The notes beneath the pieces are model-generated. The model was not told the DNA's origin and did no database searches. It saw only the letters and a list, made by a program, of their open reading frames with translations. This document shows, piece after piece, positions 50,051 through 62,345 of a stretch of DNA of 64,000 nt. The stretch's first letter is position 1; each line of letters starts with the position of its first letter. Source of the stretch: Brienomyrus brachyistius (Eukaryota; Chordata; Actinopteri; Osteoglossiformes; Mormyridae); NCBI RefSeq assembly GCF_023856365.1, contig NC_064555.1, positions 17,618,254 to 17,682,253 of the forward strand. The letters run 5' to 3'. Position numbers and translations under genes: made by a program.

Positions 50051-53000
50051 AGGGCTTGGGGTCGAAGACAAGCCACCTTTGCATTCCTGAATTTAATAAT
50101 GCATGAGGGAGAAACACAGTCACACTCACCCCCATATACACACTCACACCCGCATACACACTCACACCCATATACACACTCACACCCGCATACACACCCA
50201 CCCCCACATACATACTCATACCCACATGCACACTAACACTCATACCTGTACGCACACTCATACCCACATCTGCATGCACACTCTTACCAACATGCACGTT
50301 CACACCCGCATGCATACTCACACTCATACCTGCATGCACACTCACTGCCACAAACATACTCACACCCGCATGCACTCATATCCACATTCATACTCACACC
50401 CGCATGCACAATTACACCCACATACATACTCACACTCACACCTGCATGCACATTCACATCCACAATTACACCTGCATACACACTCATACAACAGCAAGCA
50501 CTCACATATTCACACACACTCACACCCACAAGCGCACAACTGGTTTTAAAAACTTATTTTATAATACCCTCAAGGTCTGTTTTTCAGTAAGTATTACATT
50601 CCCCAGAACAGTCCCGTCAGCATCTCAACACACAAACTCACAAACATACACCCTCACATAGAGAAAAACATTCAGAAAATATCAGCAAATTCATGCTTAT
50701 CCGTCTGGTTGACAATTAACTGTCATTATAAAGTAATTAATAATTCCTCCTGTTTTTACTTTTAATTGATCTTAAAATGCAGAAATACCTAAAATTGGGA
50801 AATTAGTGGACATGTTGGTGCATCTGATCTTTCTGTGGACAGGAGTACGCTGACCCCCTCGAGTAGGACGTCGTGCCCCCCCACCCTTGCAATGGCTCAC
50901 CATTAGATCAGAGGTAAACGAGGCTTCGAGTGAAGGCAACATGAATGGACCCCCCCCCCCCCCCCCAGATGCCCAAGGGCAGTGGGTGTGTCTGACCGCC
51001 TGACCAGGTTTGTGAGGAGGAGCCAAGACAGGTGACAAAGAGGAGCTGGATGACGACTAGTGGGGGGGGGGGTCTGTACTTTGTGTCTCCTGAGGCCCTT
51101 CATTGCCCTGGTGTTATAGAGACCACCAAGACTCCCCCTCCCCAAATTACTGTCCATGTCAAAAAAAAACAGCTGGAATTTCAGGGGTGGAGGAGCAGCT
51201 CTGGGCTGTGACCCCCCCCACCCCCACCCTCCCTCTCAGAAGGCTGACACTGCTACTCTTTAATTAATAACATTCATTAATTAAGCATCAGTTTGACATG
51301 AGCGCAAGAGGAGACAGGAGCGGACGGAACTTCAGAATGCTGGCTTAATTACAGAGTCCTCCTCTAGCGGGGATCAGACAGACACACGCGCTGATACACA
51401 CACACACACACACACACACATACACACATGTACAGTCATACACACACGCACGCTCACACACACACACACACACACGTGCAAGCAACTGAAGGCTCTCACA
51501 GATCCGCAATCCTCCAAAGCAAAACTCACACAAGACCCTTATCCGCTTATCAGATAGGGAGCTGAAATTATGGGAAAAAAAAAACAAATTCATTAAACCA
51601 TTTATTCCATAAATCCCTCCTCTATCTATTCCTTGCAGTGCTACCCCTCTCCCCTGAACTCAAAGTTAACATCTTGTGGGCCACTTTCGAATCTTGGCAG
51701 CCGATCACAGAAAGATCCCACTACTCTAAAACCAGCCATTTTCACAAACCTGCCAGCCTGAGCGAATCACAGAAGGACCACTCCAAAACCAGCCAATCCC
51801 ATGAACTTGCCAGTCTGAGCCAATCACAGGCATCCACCTGCTCAGCACCGCCTCTCAGGCTTCAGCGGTCACGCACCACAGCAACCAAAAGTGCCCACAG
51901 CGCAGCGAAGGTCAAGCCCCCCTGGGAAGTACAGCGCCCTCTTCCTGTCCGTTTGATAGATATCATTCTGAGATATCCCTGATTTCTTTGTCACGAGGGA
52001 CCGAATTCCAAACATTTTCCAATATATCTGAAATAGATACACCGTACTGCAGACGAATAAGGCCAACAAACAGGTTGATAAGTGTTTGGACAGTGGTACG
52101 AGTACAGACTGGATTAAATCAATAACCTGTAGGAATACAATGATGCGTTTGTGTGCCCAGTGGCCCTTGCAGCTGGGGCACACACATGTAACGGTGCCAT
52201 ACATCACCGTTCCTATGACATACTGCCTTAGCTGGAGTTTCCTGTCTGGGGGGGGCATGTTCCAAAGCCTGGACTCCTTTCAGTTCCTCCTGCTCCTCCT
52301 CCCACTGGCTCCTCTCCATCACAGTTGGCCGCCTAGTCGGCTTTAGCCCCAAGGCTTGTGTTTCCATGTCCCCCCCCCCCCACACAGCAGAGCCGTGTTT
52401 CCATGGGTGAGGGGCCGGCGAGTAATGTGGAGTTTGCGTGTGACGTGCGTGTGGCATGGTGATCTTCATTTTCTGTCACATATCTATATATTAACTGAGC
52501 TGGACCTATTACCAGAAATTCAAAACCACCCCCATCCTTAAATGCCCCCCCCCCATCCCCCGTCCCCTGGATCTATCCGAGTCTTTAGTGCAAGGTGATC
52601 ATGCAGCCATCATCTGCTCAGCATCCCGGTGGATGGAGCTAAAGGCGAGTGTTGCTCCAACCCCCCCACCAGGCGCCTCGAACCCGTTTCGCACTGCAAA
52701 TCTCCCCATCAAGGCCCACTGCGTGTTTCTCTGACTGCCTTCCGTCCAACACCGCTCTCAGTTCCCATGAGCCTCTCTGGGTTTTAAGTCGACGGCTCCC
52801 TTTGATTCCAGAGCGTGAGGAAACGGGTGAAACCCGGAGGATGGGGAGCCGCTGGCAGGGGCTCAGGCAGGAGGCCGTCACTCTCCCGCCAGGAGACACA
52901 GAAAACACAGATAGTGCGTCTTATTACTCACAGGAACATAAGGAAATTTGTTAAGAGCTGATTGCAAACGGGGCGACAGCAGGAACATCCTGTGCAAGGA

Positions 53001-53320
53001 TTGTGAATTTGGTAGCACTTCCTGGAAACTGCAGGCCTATCGAGAGGACATGCACAGGGCTGTCTTCTGCTATGGACACATGGGCGTCCCCTACTGGTAT
53101 GCTGCTCTGATCAACACTGCTGTCGCCACTGCGCTGTCCCTCATGCAGGCCAACGGCGCCCCCATCAGCTATAATCGCTATCGTTACAACAGAACATCGG
53201 GCTGTTTTGATCAGGCGATAGGACAGCAAGCGGTCCAGAGATGCTTCACGCACACACACGCACACACACTGGATCCGTGTGTGTGTCTGTGTGTCGGGTC
53301 CTCGGTGGGTGTTGTATGAA
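50051..53320. other. Repeat-rich intergenic/5' region
   Basis: Apart from the CA-rich array, CA runs at about 51396-51473 and several C/G homopolymers, there is a less repetitive stretch at 52950-53230 with overlapping ORFs on both strands that I cannot assign. Confidence 0.4.
50105..50530. repeat. CA-rich cryptic minisatellite (CACACTCACACCCGCATA-like)
   Basis: Over 400 bp of imperfect units CACACTCACACCCGCATA, with ACACCCACATGCACACTCAT variants; the unit size drifts from 18 to 24 bp. It generates artefactual His/Thr-rich ORFs. Confidence 0.85.
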
Positions 53321-53424
53321 CGGCACCGACTGGGTTCTAAGAGGAGCATGGCTGTTGCTAAGATACAGACAGCACCAGAGACTCTGTGTGTAAGAGAGAC
53401 AGAGCGAGAGAGAATCACAGGAAG

Positions 53425-53740
53425 AGGGAGTGAGTGAGTGAGTGAGTGAGTGAGTGAGTGAGTGAGTGAATCACAGGAAGAGGGAAAGAGTGAGAGAGAG
53501 AGAGAATCACAGGAAGAGGGAGAGAGTGAATGAGTGTGAGAGAGAGGGTATCACAGGAAGAGGGAGAGAGTGAGTGAGCGAGAGAGAGCGAGAGAGAATC
53601 ACAGGAAGAGGGAGTGAGTGAGTGAGAGAGAGAGAGACAGACAGACAGGGAGAGAATTACAGAAAGAAGGAGAGAGGGAGTGAGTGAGTGAGAGAGAGAC
53701 AGAGAGAGAGAGGGGACGGGGGGGAGAGGGAGGGAGAACT
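53425..53740. repeat. GAGT/GA-rich minisatellite with AATCACAGGAAGAGGGA units
   Basis: GAGT tetranucleotide run followed by repeated AATCACAGGAAGAGGGAGAG blocks spaced about 50-60 bp apart with GA tracts. Confidence 0.85.
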
Positions 53741-53924
53741 GGGTCACACTGTCCATAGAGACACTCGATGACACTCTGCAGAAACGCAGCTGTCATAGAG
53801 GCTCAGGCGCCAGCCTCATCTGCACAGAGTACCCCTCCCCCTACACACACTCACACACAGACACACACACACAGACACAGACAGACAGACACACTCACAC
53901 AGACACACAGAGACCTGTACTCGT

Positions 53925-54137
53925 ATCTTCGTAGGGAATATTCATTCATTTCTATGGGTAAAACCTTAATTCCTACAATCACACCCTTAACCCCCACCCA
54001 GCCCTAACCTTAACCATAAGTAACCAAACAAAATACAAGACTTCTGGCATTTTTGGTGTTGTGATTGCAGTCACACATTTTAATAAAACCGAATTCCCCA
54101 AAAAATAACAGGTATTTATCACAATATGGGAACCCCC

Positions 54138-54172
<35 letters not shown>
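53925..54172. repeat. Fish dispersed repeat (TTCATTTCTATGGG ... AACCATAAGTAACC), copy 1
   Basis: Shares the ordered segments CATTCATTTCTATGG, CCTTAACCC, CCCAGCCCTAACCTTAACC and ATAAGTAACCAA with 56250-56480 at roughly 80% identity. It ends in a CA tract (54140-54172). Confidence 0.6.
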
Positions 54173-54174
<2 letters not shown>

Positions 54175-54596
54175 TCATTACTCGTGAAGTTACGTTTTCT
54201 CTTCAGGTTTCATTAGAATAGTAGCAGTTTTTTTCCCAACAAAACACCTTCATTCACTTTCCAAGTCTCTGGAGCTGTGTGCCATTCATGTGTGTGTCAT
54301 CAGTTCCCAGCACCTCGTATTTTCTCCAGTAGGGGGCCTCACAAGTAGGAAATAACACTGTACTATCACTCACACATCAATGACATTATTAAGCAGTTTT
54401 GAAAAACAGTCACATATGTTTAAAAAGCTTTCATAATCTGGGGCACTTTCCACCTGAGTATTACTATGTGACAATATAAAAAATTTAGTTTATGATGAAT
54501 TATAAAAAGATATAAATCATAATATAATTGTAAACGGCAAAGATTTTTGTGTTTATATGAAATTTGGAAGGTGACCCAGGGTCTTCGGATTATTTT

Positions 54597-55733
54597 CGGT
54601 TTCACTGGTAGAGCTGAGCTCAGTACCCCATGCTCTTCGGGGTGATTTTAGGTTTTACTGGCAGAGCTGAGCTCGGTACCCCATGCTCTTCGGGGTGATA
54701 TTAGGTTTCACTGGCAGAGCTGAGCTTGGTGTCCCGCGCTCTTGGGGGTGATTTTCAGTTTCACTGGCAGAGCTGAGCTCGGTAGCCCACACTCTTCGGG
54801 GTGATTTTAGGTTTCACTGGCAGAGCTGAGCTCGGTACCCCATGCTCTTCGGGGTGATATTAGGTTTCACTGGCAGAGCTGAGCTTGGTGTCCCGCGCTC
54901 TTGGGGGTGATTTTCAGTTTCACTGGCAGAGCTGAGCTCGGTAGCCCACACTCTTCGCGGTGATTTTAGGTTTCACTGGCAGAGCTGAGCTCGGTACCCC
55001 ACGCTCTTTGGGGTGATTTTCGGTTTCACTGGCAGAGCTGAGCTCGGTACCCCACGCTCTTTGGGGTGATTTTCGGTTTCACTGGCAGAGCTGAGCTCGG
55101 TGCTCCACATTCTTTGGGGTGATTTTCGGTTTCACTGGCAGAACTGAGCTCGGTAGCCCACGTTCTTCGGGGTGATTTTAGGTTTCACTGGCAGAGCTGA
55201 GCTCGGTACCCCACGCTCTTTGGGGTGATTTTCGGTTTCACTGGCAGAGCTGAGCTCGGTACCCCACGCTCTTTGGGGTGATTTTCGGTTTCACTGGCAG
55301 AGCTGAGCTCGGTGCTCCACGTTCTTTGGGGTGATTTTCGGTTTCACTGGCAGAGCTGAGCTCGGTAGCCCACGTTCTTCGGGGTGATTTTAGGTTTCAC
55401 TGGCAGAGCTGAGCTCGGTACCCCATGCTCTTTGGGGTGATTTTCGGTTTCACTGGCAGAGCTGAGCTCAGCGCTCCACGTTCTTTGGGGTGATTTTCGG
55501 TTTCACTGGCAGAGCTGAGCTCGGTAGCCCACATTCTTTGGGGTGATTTTCGGTTTCACTGGCAGAGCTGAGCTCGATAGCCCACGCTCTTTGGGGTGAT
55601 TTTTGGATTCACTGGCAGAGCTGAGCTCGGTACCCCACGTTCTTCGGGGTGATTTTAGGTTTCACTGGCAGAGCTGAGCTCGGTACCCCACGCTCTTTGG
55701 GGTGATTTTTGGTTTCACTGGCAGAGAGCTGAG
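54597..55733. repeat. 53-bp satellite array with higher-order organisation, about 21 copies
   Basis: Unit GGTTTCACTGGCAGAGCTGA + GCTCGGTACCCCACGCTCTT + TGGGGTGATTTTC, 53 bp. The constant part is TTTCACTGGCAGAGCTGAGC; the variable part reads TACCCCA, GTCCCGC, TAGCCCA or TGCTCCA. Between about 54670 and 54990 three monomer types repeat as a 159-bp unit; from about 54990 to 55420 four types repeat as a 212-bp unit. The array edges are abrupt. Confidence 0.95.
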
Positions 55734-56699
55734 ATCAGTGCACCGCCCCACACTTTTGGTGGCTGTCAGCTCTCGGTCCGACACGTCAGCTTACTGTGCG
55801 TTTCCTGGCAACATACGAGGTTATGGAGAAATCTGCAAGGCCGCCTGTGCCATGCTGCTCCTCTGCCACGCACTCTGCTGCAGCTGTGCTCTCGGCTGTT
55901 TTCCCTCCTTCCCTCTGGCCCTCCTCCTCTCCCCTCCTTTCTCCCTCTCCCCCTTCCTTTCCCCCTGTGCGCTGGTCCAGTGCCAAGTCAGAGTGTCCAG
56001 ATCACCTGGCAGCAGCCGCTTTGCCCTCTTATCTCGCCTCACACCGCAGTGCCATTCATCCCTGCCATCACCCCCCCAGCAGCCAGCAGTATAATCTCTT
56101 TGTCCCTCTCCTCCTCCTCGGCTCTTCTCTCCTCTCCATGTCCCCCTCTTCCTTCGCTCAATTCTCCGTGTGACTGTGTCCATTTGACTGCTATACTGTC
56201 CATGTATCTCTCCTGCACAAAAACTCACACACACACACAGGCTTTAAATTATATCATTGTGGGGACTTGCCATTTATTTCTATGGAAAAAACTCTAATCC
56301 TAACATGATGACCTTAACCCCTACCCAGTCCTAACCTTAACCATAAGTAACCAATCAAAAAATGTTTAGCTTTTTGATTATATTCTTAGATCTTTGTGGG
56401 CACCTAAAAAGGGTCCCCACAATGTAAAAAAAAAAAAAAAACTGGTTTTTATTACATTGTGGGGTACATCTGGTCCACACAATGTAATATAAACATAATT
56501 AAACACACACACACACACATGCAAGCACACAAATCTTTCACACCGACTCACAAAATGCAACATAATGCGTTGAGACTTCCCTGTTCTCTCTCCTTTTCTA
56601 CACATCTGCTCTTAGGTTGCTGCGTGAATACAGGCATTGCAGTGTGCAAGTATGAACTACTACAGGAGAGTGTGTAACTGAATGTGTGTTACTACTATG
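55734..56699. other. Spacer between tandem arrays
   Basis: No gene. It contains a polypyrimidine-rich block (55895-55975, 56095-56160), the second copy of the fish dispersed repeat and a CA run near 56504. Confidence 0.45.
56250..56480. repeat. Fish dispersed repeat (TTTATTTCTATGG ... AACCATAAGTAACC), copy 2
   Basis: Homologous to 53925-54172. It adds inverted ATTGTGGGGAC / GTCCCCACAAT motifs (about 56255, 56415), with a further ATTGTGGGG..CCACACAATG pair at 56455-56482, suggesting a transposon with short inverted ends. Confidence 0.6.
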
Positions 56700-57145
56700 A
56701 CAATGCGTACTACACTATGTGCTGCTCCATGACAGTGCATACTTCAGTGTGTGCTGATCCATGACAGAGCGTACTCCAGTGTGTGTCGCTCCATGTCAGT
56801 GTGTACTCCAGTGTGTGCTTCTCCGTGACACTGCATACTCCAACATGTGCTGCTCTGTGTCAGCACATACTCAGGTATGTGCCACTTGTCAGTGTGTACT
56901 CCAGCGTGTGCCTCTTCATGTCAGTGCGTACACCAGTGTGTGCCGCTCCGAGTCAATGCGTACTCTAGTATCAGTGGATACTCAGGCATGTGCCACTTGT
57001 CAGTGTGTATTCCAGTGTGTGCCTCTCTGGGTCAGTGAGTACTTCAGCATGTGTCACTTCGTGTCAGTGTGTATTCTGACATGGGCCACTCCCAAGTCAG
57101 TGCGTACTTTGGTGTGTGTCGCTCCAAGTCAGTGCGTACTTTCTG
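56700..57145 (+). repeat. 32-bp minisatellite, about 14 diverged copies
   Basis: Consensus GTACTCCAGTGTGTGCCGCT + CCATGTCAGTGC. Some units are shortened to 29 or 18 bp. The array encodes a spurious cysteine-rich ORF (56761-57441). Confidence 0.85.
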
Positions 57146-57646
57146 TGAGCACAAGCATGCCGGTGCAGATGAACCTCTGTTCTTTGTGTTCTGAAGCGGC
57201 CTCCGCTAGAGTCTCTAAATCTCAGAGCCGAGGACACTCTATCCGCACCCCCCCACCTCCTCCATCTGCCCCTCACCTCCCCCTCCCACAGTGCACTGCA
57301 GCAGACAAGCAGGCCCCCCCGCCCCCACCCCCGCCCGGTGTGCGGCTCTTCCGCTGCTGGGCCCTCAGCAGCCGTGCCAGAGGTCTGCCTCTGCCTACAC
57401 ACCTCCTCTCTGACACACTCGCACACACATCCTTACATTAACCCTTTCCCCTCCAGCTCCTCTCCTCTTCCCTCCCTCATTCCTCTCCCCCACACCTCTC
57501 CTCTTCCCCTTGACTGCTCCCAATGTTTTCCTCCTTTTATTCTCCCCATCATTTCTCCTCCCTCTTTCCAGTCCCCAGCTGCAGGAAATTCCTAATGATC
57601 TTCATCATCAGGCTCTGTGTGCAACGCTGCCTCCTGCCAAAAAAGG

Positions 57647-57648
<2 letters not shown>

Positions 57649-57686
<38 letters not shown>
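57649..57686. repeat. (CA)n microsatellite
   Basis: About 19 pure CA units. Confidence 0.9.
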
Positions 57687-57689
<3 letters not shown>

Positions 57690-58159
57690 AGTACCCCCAC
57701 TCATACACACACATGTGCACATACATGCCTACACTGAAAGACACATGCATGCATATAGACGCATCTGCACTCTGGCACATAAACATGTGAACTTTGGCTT
57801 CTGTATCAGTCTGGTCGGCCCTGCTGCCCATCTGCCCTCTCCACACCCCTTCCCCTTTCTCTCTCTGTCGCTCTCTGTCTCCTTCACTCCCTCGGTCTCT
57901 CGGAAAGCTGTAATGTTTCGGCAGGAACCTACATGCAGAGGTTATTTTAAGACAAGAAGAACCATGCAGACTGCTCTCTCTCTCTCTTGCTCTCTCTCTG
58001 TCGCGCTCTGCGGGCGAGTTTCCTGGCTGTGCTCCGCTACCGGGTCATGTGACCAGAACGCCAGCTGGGAGCAGCCAGGCCACATAGAGAGAGAGAGAAG
58101 TAGAGGGAGAGGGGGAGAGAGAGGGCTCCCGGCACCAGAACCCCAATCTCACTCTGTCT

Positions 58160-58266
58160 CTCATGTCTTTCTCTCTCTCTCTTGCTCCCTTTCTCTCTCT
58201 CTCTTCCTCCATCTCTCCCTCTCTTTCCCCATCTCTCTTCCCCTCTCTCTCTCCCTCCCCCTCTCT
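58160..58266. repeat. (CT)n-rich tract
   Basis: CT dinucleotides with interspersed CCCT and TTCC, an almost pure pyrimidine strand. Confidence 0.85.
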
Positions 58267-58881
58267 AGGTCCCTCACTCCCAGTCTCACTGAGCACAGTT
58301 CCACGGAGCATGTGGGCCTCAATTTGGACAGCATGGCTAAAGTGGTACCCAGGCCTCTGCACCAGGCAGTCATGGGTTCCTCTCCTGCAGCCACGGTGAC
58401 CGATTCATGCAGAGTGATCTGTCTGGTGTGGAAGTGCATGTAACGACACAAATGATCTCATCAAGCAGCTGTATAGCCGTTACGCCTCCCCGCGGCCGAT
58501 GAGCAGGGGAGGCATTTCAGTGCTGCATTGGGTATCCTCGTCACAGCTACAAGCCTCGACTCACCCCAGAGTCACCCCCCAGGACTCCAACAACTGTGCT
58601 GCATGTGTGTGACGCGGATGGGGAACGGGGAAATGGGGCCGGGGGGGGGGGGGACTTTGATCTGTGTGGAAGAGTGAGAGAGCGGGAGGCGGAGAGCAAG
58701 GTTTTTATCCAGTGCACACAGACTCAGTGTTCTGTCAGTGCCGCGTCTCTCCAATGCATCACTGCATGCGTGCATTACACACCACCAAACATACACACAT
58801 GCAAATATGCACAGGCACACACACACACACACAGACACACAGAGAGAATGAGACAGGCAAGCATGCCAGCATTTGTGCGCA

Positions 58882-58883
<2 letters not shown>

Positions 58884-58912
<29 letters not shown>
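58884..58912. repeat. (CA)n microsatellite
   Basis: About 14 pure CA units; a shorter CA/GA run precedes at 58816-58848. Confidence 0.85.
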
Positions 58913-58916
<4 letters not shown>

Positions 58917-59413
58917 ACTCACTCGCTCAGTCCTCCAGGCCAGTGTTTCACAGAGGGGCCTCCACGCTGCGGCCCTGACTTCCTGACTTCCAGCCCCCGC
59001 CCCCCCCCCCCCCCCCCCATGTCCCCCACCCAACCTACCCCCACCACTCCACAGTTGCCGTGGGAGACGCTGCTGCAGTGCCCGTTGCCAAGGAGAAGGG
59101 CTGCTGGCTGCCTGTTTAAACAACAATGGCTGCCTTGTGCACATTCCAGCTTCAGGTGCTGACAGGCTGTCAGAGGCGATCAACACAGCCGGCGCAGTGT
59201 CCACCTCACGCGTGTTACCTGTTCACTGCTCCGGACACATGGACGGAGACGGACATGGACACACACACGGACACACACACACACACACACACACATCCGT
59301 GCAACAACCTCCAACACAGCAGCATCACATAAACACACTTTCAGCTGCAGATCAATCACTGTCCCGAATAAAATCCACCCGGCGCTGATACTCATGGGCA
59401 TGCAGTGGGCGAG

Positions 59414-59417
<4 letters not shown>

Positions 59418-59445
<28 letters not shown>
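59418..59445. repeat. (CT)14 microsatellite
   Basis: Pure CT run. Confidence 0.9.
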
Positions 59446-59448
<3 letters not shown>

Positions 59449-59754
59449 AGGAGGATCTGCAGCATTTGGCCCTGACAGGTGTCTGGGTGCAGCTGAGATA
59501 ATGACATGTGCAAGCGGGCTGCTTAACACACCGGGAGAGTCGAGTCCGTAGAGTCAGATAAGAGGCTCCCACTGGCCCAGAGGGCACGTCCTGAAGCACC
59601 AACGGAGCCTGAGCACATGAACAGATACACGCGTGGCAAAGCCACATGGACGCACAAACATGCACAATCACACACAAACACACAGAGACACGCAGACACA
59701 AGCTCTCTGTGTCCATGAATTATGGGCAAGTTTTGGCTGGAAACAGGGCAGCAA

Positions 59755-59890
59755 AGCTGTGCTGCGATGTGCTTGTGCTGCAGTGCTGTAATGCTGCTGT
59801 GCTGCGACTGTGCCGCCAGGCTGCTGTGCTGTTGCGATGTTGCTGTGCTGTGGTGCTGCGGTTCTGTGATGCAGCTGTGCTGCTGTGCCA
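59755..59890 (+). repeat. Degenerate GCTGTGCTGC repeat
   Basis: Imperfect units of GCTGTGCTGCGATGTTGCTG and similar. It gives a cysteine-rich artefactual ORF (59722-60132). Confidence 0.75.
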
Positions 59891-62019
59891 ATGTTTCTCC
59901 TAAAAATGCCCGTGGAGCCTCGCTCTGTCTCTCTGGGGCACAGCTGAGTGCTCCGCATGTCCGCATCCATCTCTCTCCTGCTTTCACCCCTTCGTGGGCA
60001 GGGGGGGGGGGCACACCACCAAGTCTCTCCTCCTCCCGCCCTCTTCCTCTCGTTCGCTCGCCCGCCCGCTCTCTCTCTCGCTCCCCCACCCCCGCACCCC
60101 TTCCTCCCTCCCTGCCTCTCTCAGGGCAGTGACAGTGACAGAGGCAGAGGAAGTGTGGCCTCCCCAGGGGGAGAGGGCTCATTAACTTCCAGCAGACAGT
60201 GAGGGAGAGAGAAAGAGAGAGAGATAGGGGGAATAGGAGGGGAAAAGGATGGAGCAGCAGAAAGAGTGAGAGAGCTAGAGTGGGACTGATAGTAAGAAAG
60301 TGGATGGAGCGGGAGGGGGGGGGCAGCATCTGCGTGAGGGTGGAGTTTGAGAATAGGGCCCCACTCGAGCCGGATGCCATACCAGCCTCCCCATAATGGC
60401 ACCATCATTGGTCATGTGACAGCTCTGAGATGGAGGCCATCTCCAGAGCACCACCAAGGGCGCCGGTGGACCCTCCAGTTTGCTCACTCCCACGGTTATG
60501 GACCGAGTTTGGTTCCGTAAAGAATGCCTACATATTTTTTGCTCCATTTCCAGATACTCCAGATCTGGGTTTAATGTGGCTGCTCTCTTCTGCTGTTGTG
60601 TTAGGAGTGCAGAGGCAGCGGGAGCAGGCCGTGGGTGGGGCAGGACCCCCCCCTACCACCTGTGGCTATTGGCTACATCATGAATCACATGACAGACGGA
60701 CATCGTTTGAGTGCAGGTGACTGACGACCACCAGACGCCAAACACAAGCCTTGTGAGGCAGTCAGCTAAGGTACCCTCACTAACTTTGCTAATATTGACA
60801 ATTAATTATGCCAGTGCGATCTCTGTGGCTCCCAAACCAAACCTCGTGTGAGTTTCAGAGCTGATCCTTCTTATGGATCCTTTTAAATGGAACCTGTCTG
60901 CTTTCAGGTCGGACATTTTCGGCACCCAGCCACCGGGAGCATTTCTGGGGATGCTTCTAACCTATTTAACGGGGACATTAGGCGGAGGGCAGATGAAACC
61001 ACTGACCCCCGATTCACTCCTGAGTCATGAGGGGTATCTCACAGGATGGATTATAGGAAATGAAGATGAAATGTGGGGTAATCTCAGCACCAGATTCAAA
61101 TGTCATAAGTTTAAAGCGTGTTGAATCACAATACAGTGACATTTTCATGTTTTGCCGTTATTCTCAGATGCGGTTGACCTTACGTTACAAGAAACGAGTG
61201 AATGAGGAGGTGACAGAAGTAGGTGCTGAAATGAGGCGGGTTTTTTTCATGGCTGGGAAAACGTCTTGTGTGCTTGTGTCCATCGGCCAGTAAGGGGCAG
61301 CCTTGTGGCACATGACCAGGGCGACCGGTTGGGCCCAGGGCAGTCAGCATCCCTGGACGCACAAGCCAGACCGTACGAAGCACAGCTGGCTGTTCAGAAG
61401 GCACATGGGGGCAGTATCTTCTGATCACACTTGCAGCCAGTAGCCTATAGCTGGAAGGCTCGCTACCACGAGCACCCGCAGGACGTGTATCTTACCTAAG
61501 AACCCACCAAGTGACCCTTAGCAACACCCTGACTTACTGGTAAGTCTCGGATTATTGACGATATACCTATCATCATCTAGGGTCGCCGACTCATGGCGAC
61601 ACCTTTCCACTGATTTTAGATTTTTCCAGGACAGACGACCAAAATCCAGGGTGGTTCAAGAAAATCTTTGGACGGGTGGCAACCCTATCAGCATCACGCA
61701 CCACATGAGAATGGTCTGAGTAGGATGCAGCGAGGAGTTCCATAACATCTCATGGTGATGGGACGCAGCGCCCGAGAGCCTACGCCCTCGACTGGACATA
61801 TATGCTCCTCATGACGTCCACAAGCAGCGGTGAGTTTTCCATCCATCAGCTGAAGATGGAGAATACATCCCTAGATAATAGATCCTGGGTGTCCGATTCA
61901 GAGCACGCGTTTGCTCAGAGGCCTTGGGGTCACGGTGATTCATCGTGACGTTCAACTTACAGCCACAGTCAGGCCCCCATTACCTCATGGAGCCGCATTC
62001 CCAGTTTAGCAGGGTCTTA

Positions 62020-62345
62020 CCTTGCACATCGTTAGCTCCCAGTTACCAGGGCTGCATTAGCTCTACAATAGCTCTACGTTAGCGCGCTGCTAGTTGCTTG
62101 CCAGGTGATTGTTTGCTAACCGCTAGCTGCTCATTAGCTGACCAATAGTTCCCTATTAGCTCATCATTAGCTTCCCGCTAGCTCCTTGCCGGTCTCCATT
62201 ACTTTCATTGTTTCCTCGCCATTTAACCATCCACTAGCTCCGCATTAGCTTCTCATCAGGCTGATGCTAGCTGCCTACTAGGCCCATGCTGACCGCCCAA
62301 GTGGTCATATTCTCCACGGTAGGTATCCATTAGCTGCCTGTTAGT
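62020..62345. repeat. Degenerate TTAGCT array
   Basis: More than fifteen CATTAGCT, CTAGCTCC, GCTAGTTG and ATTAGCTC motifs at irregular 12-25 bp spacing over about 320 bp. Confidence 0.65.

Noticed and set aside
50103..50549. His/Thr-rich 148-aa ORF
   Set aside because: Direct translation of the CA-rich minisatellite.
54597..55733. Regular repeats considered as a CRISPR array
   Set aside because: Units are directly abutting 53-mers with variant positions, not short palindromic repeats separated by unique spacers, and the host is a vertebrate.
57523..58443. 306-aa plus-strand ORF
   Set aside because: Built from CA and CT repeats and low-complexity leucine/serine tracts, with no conserved domain.
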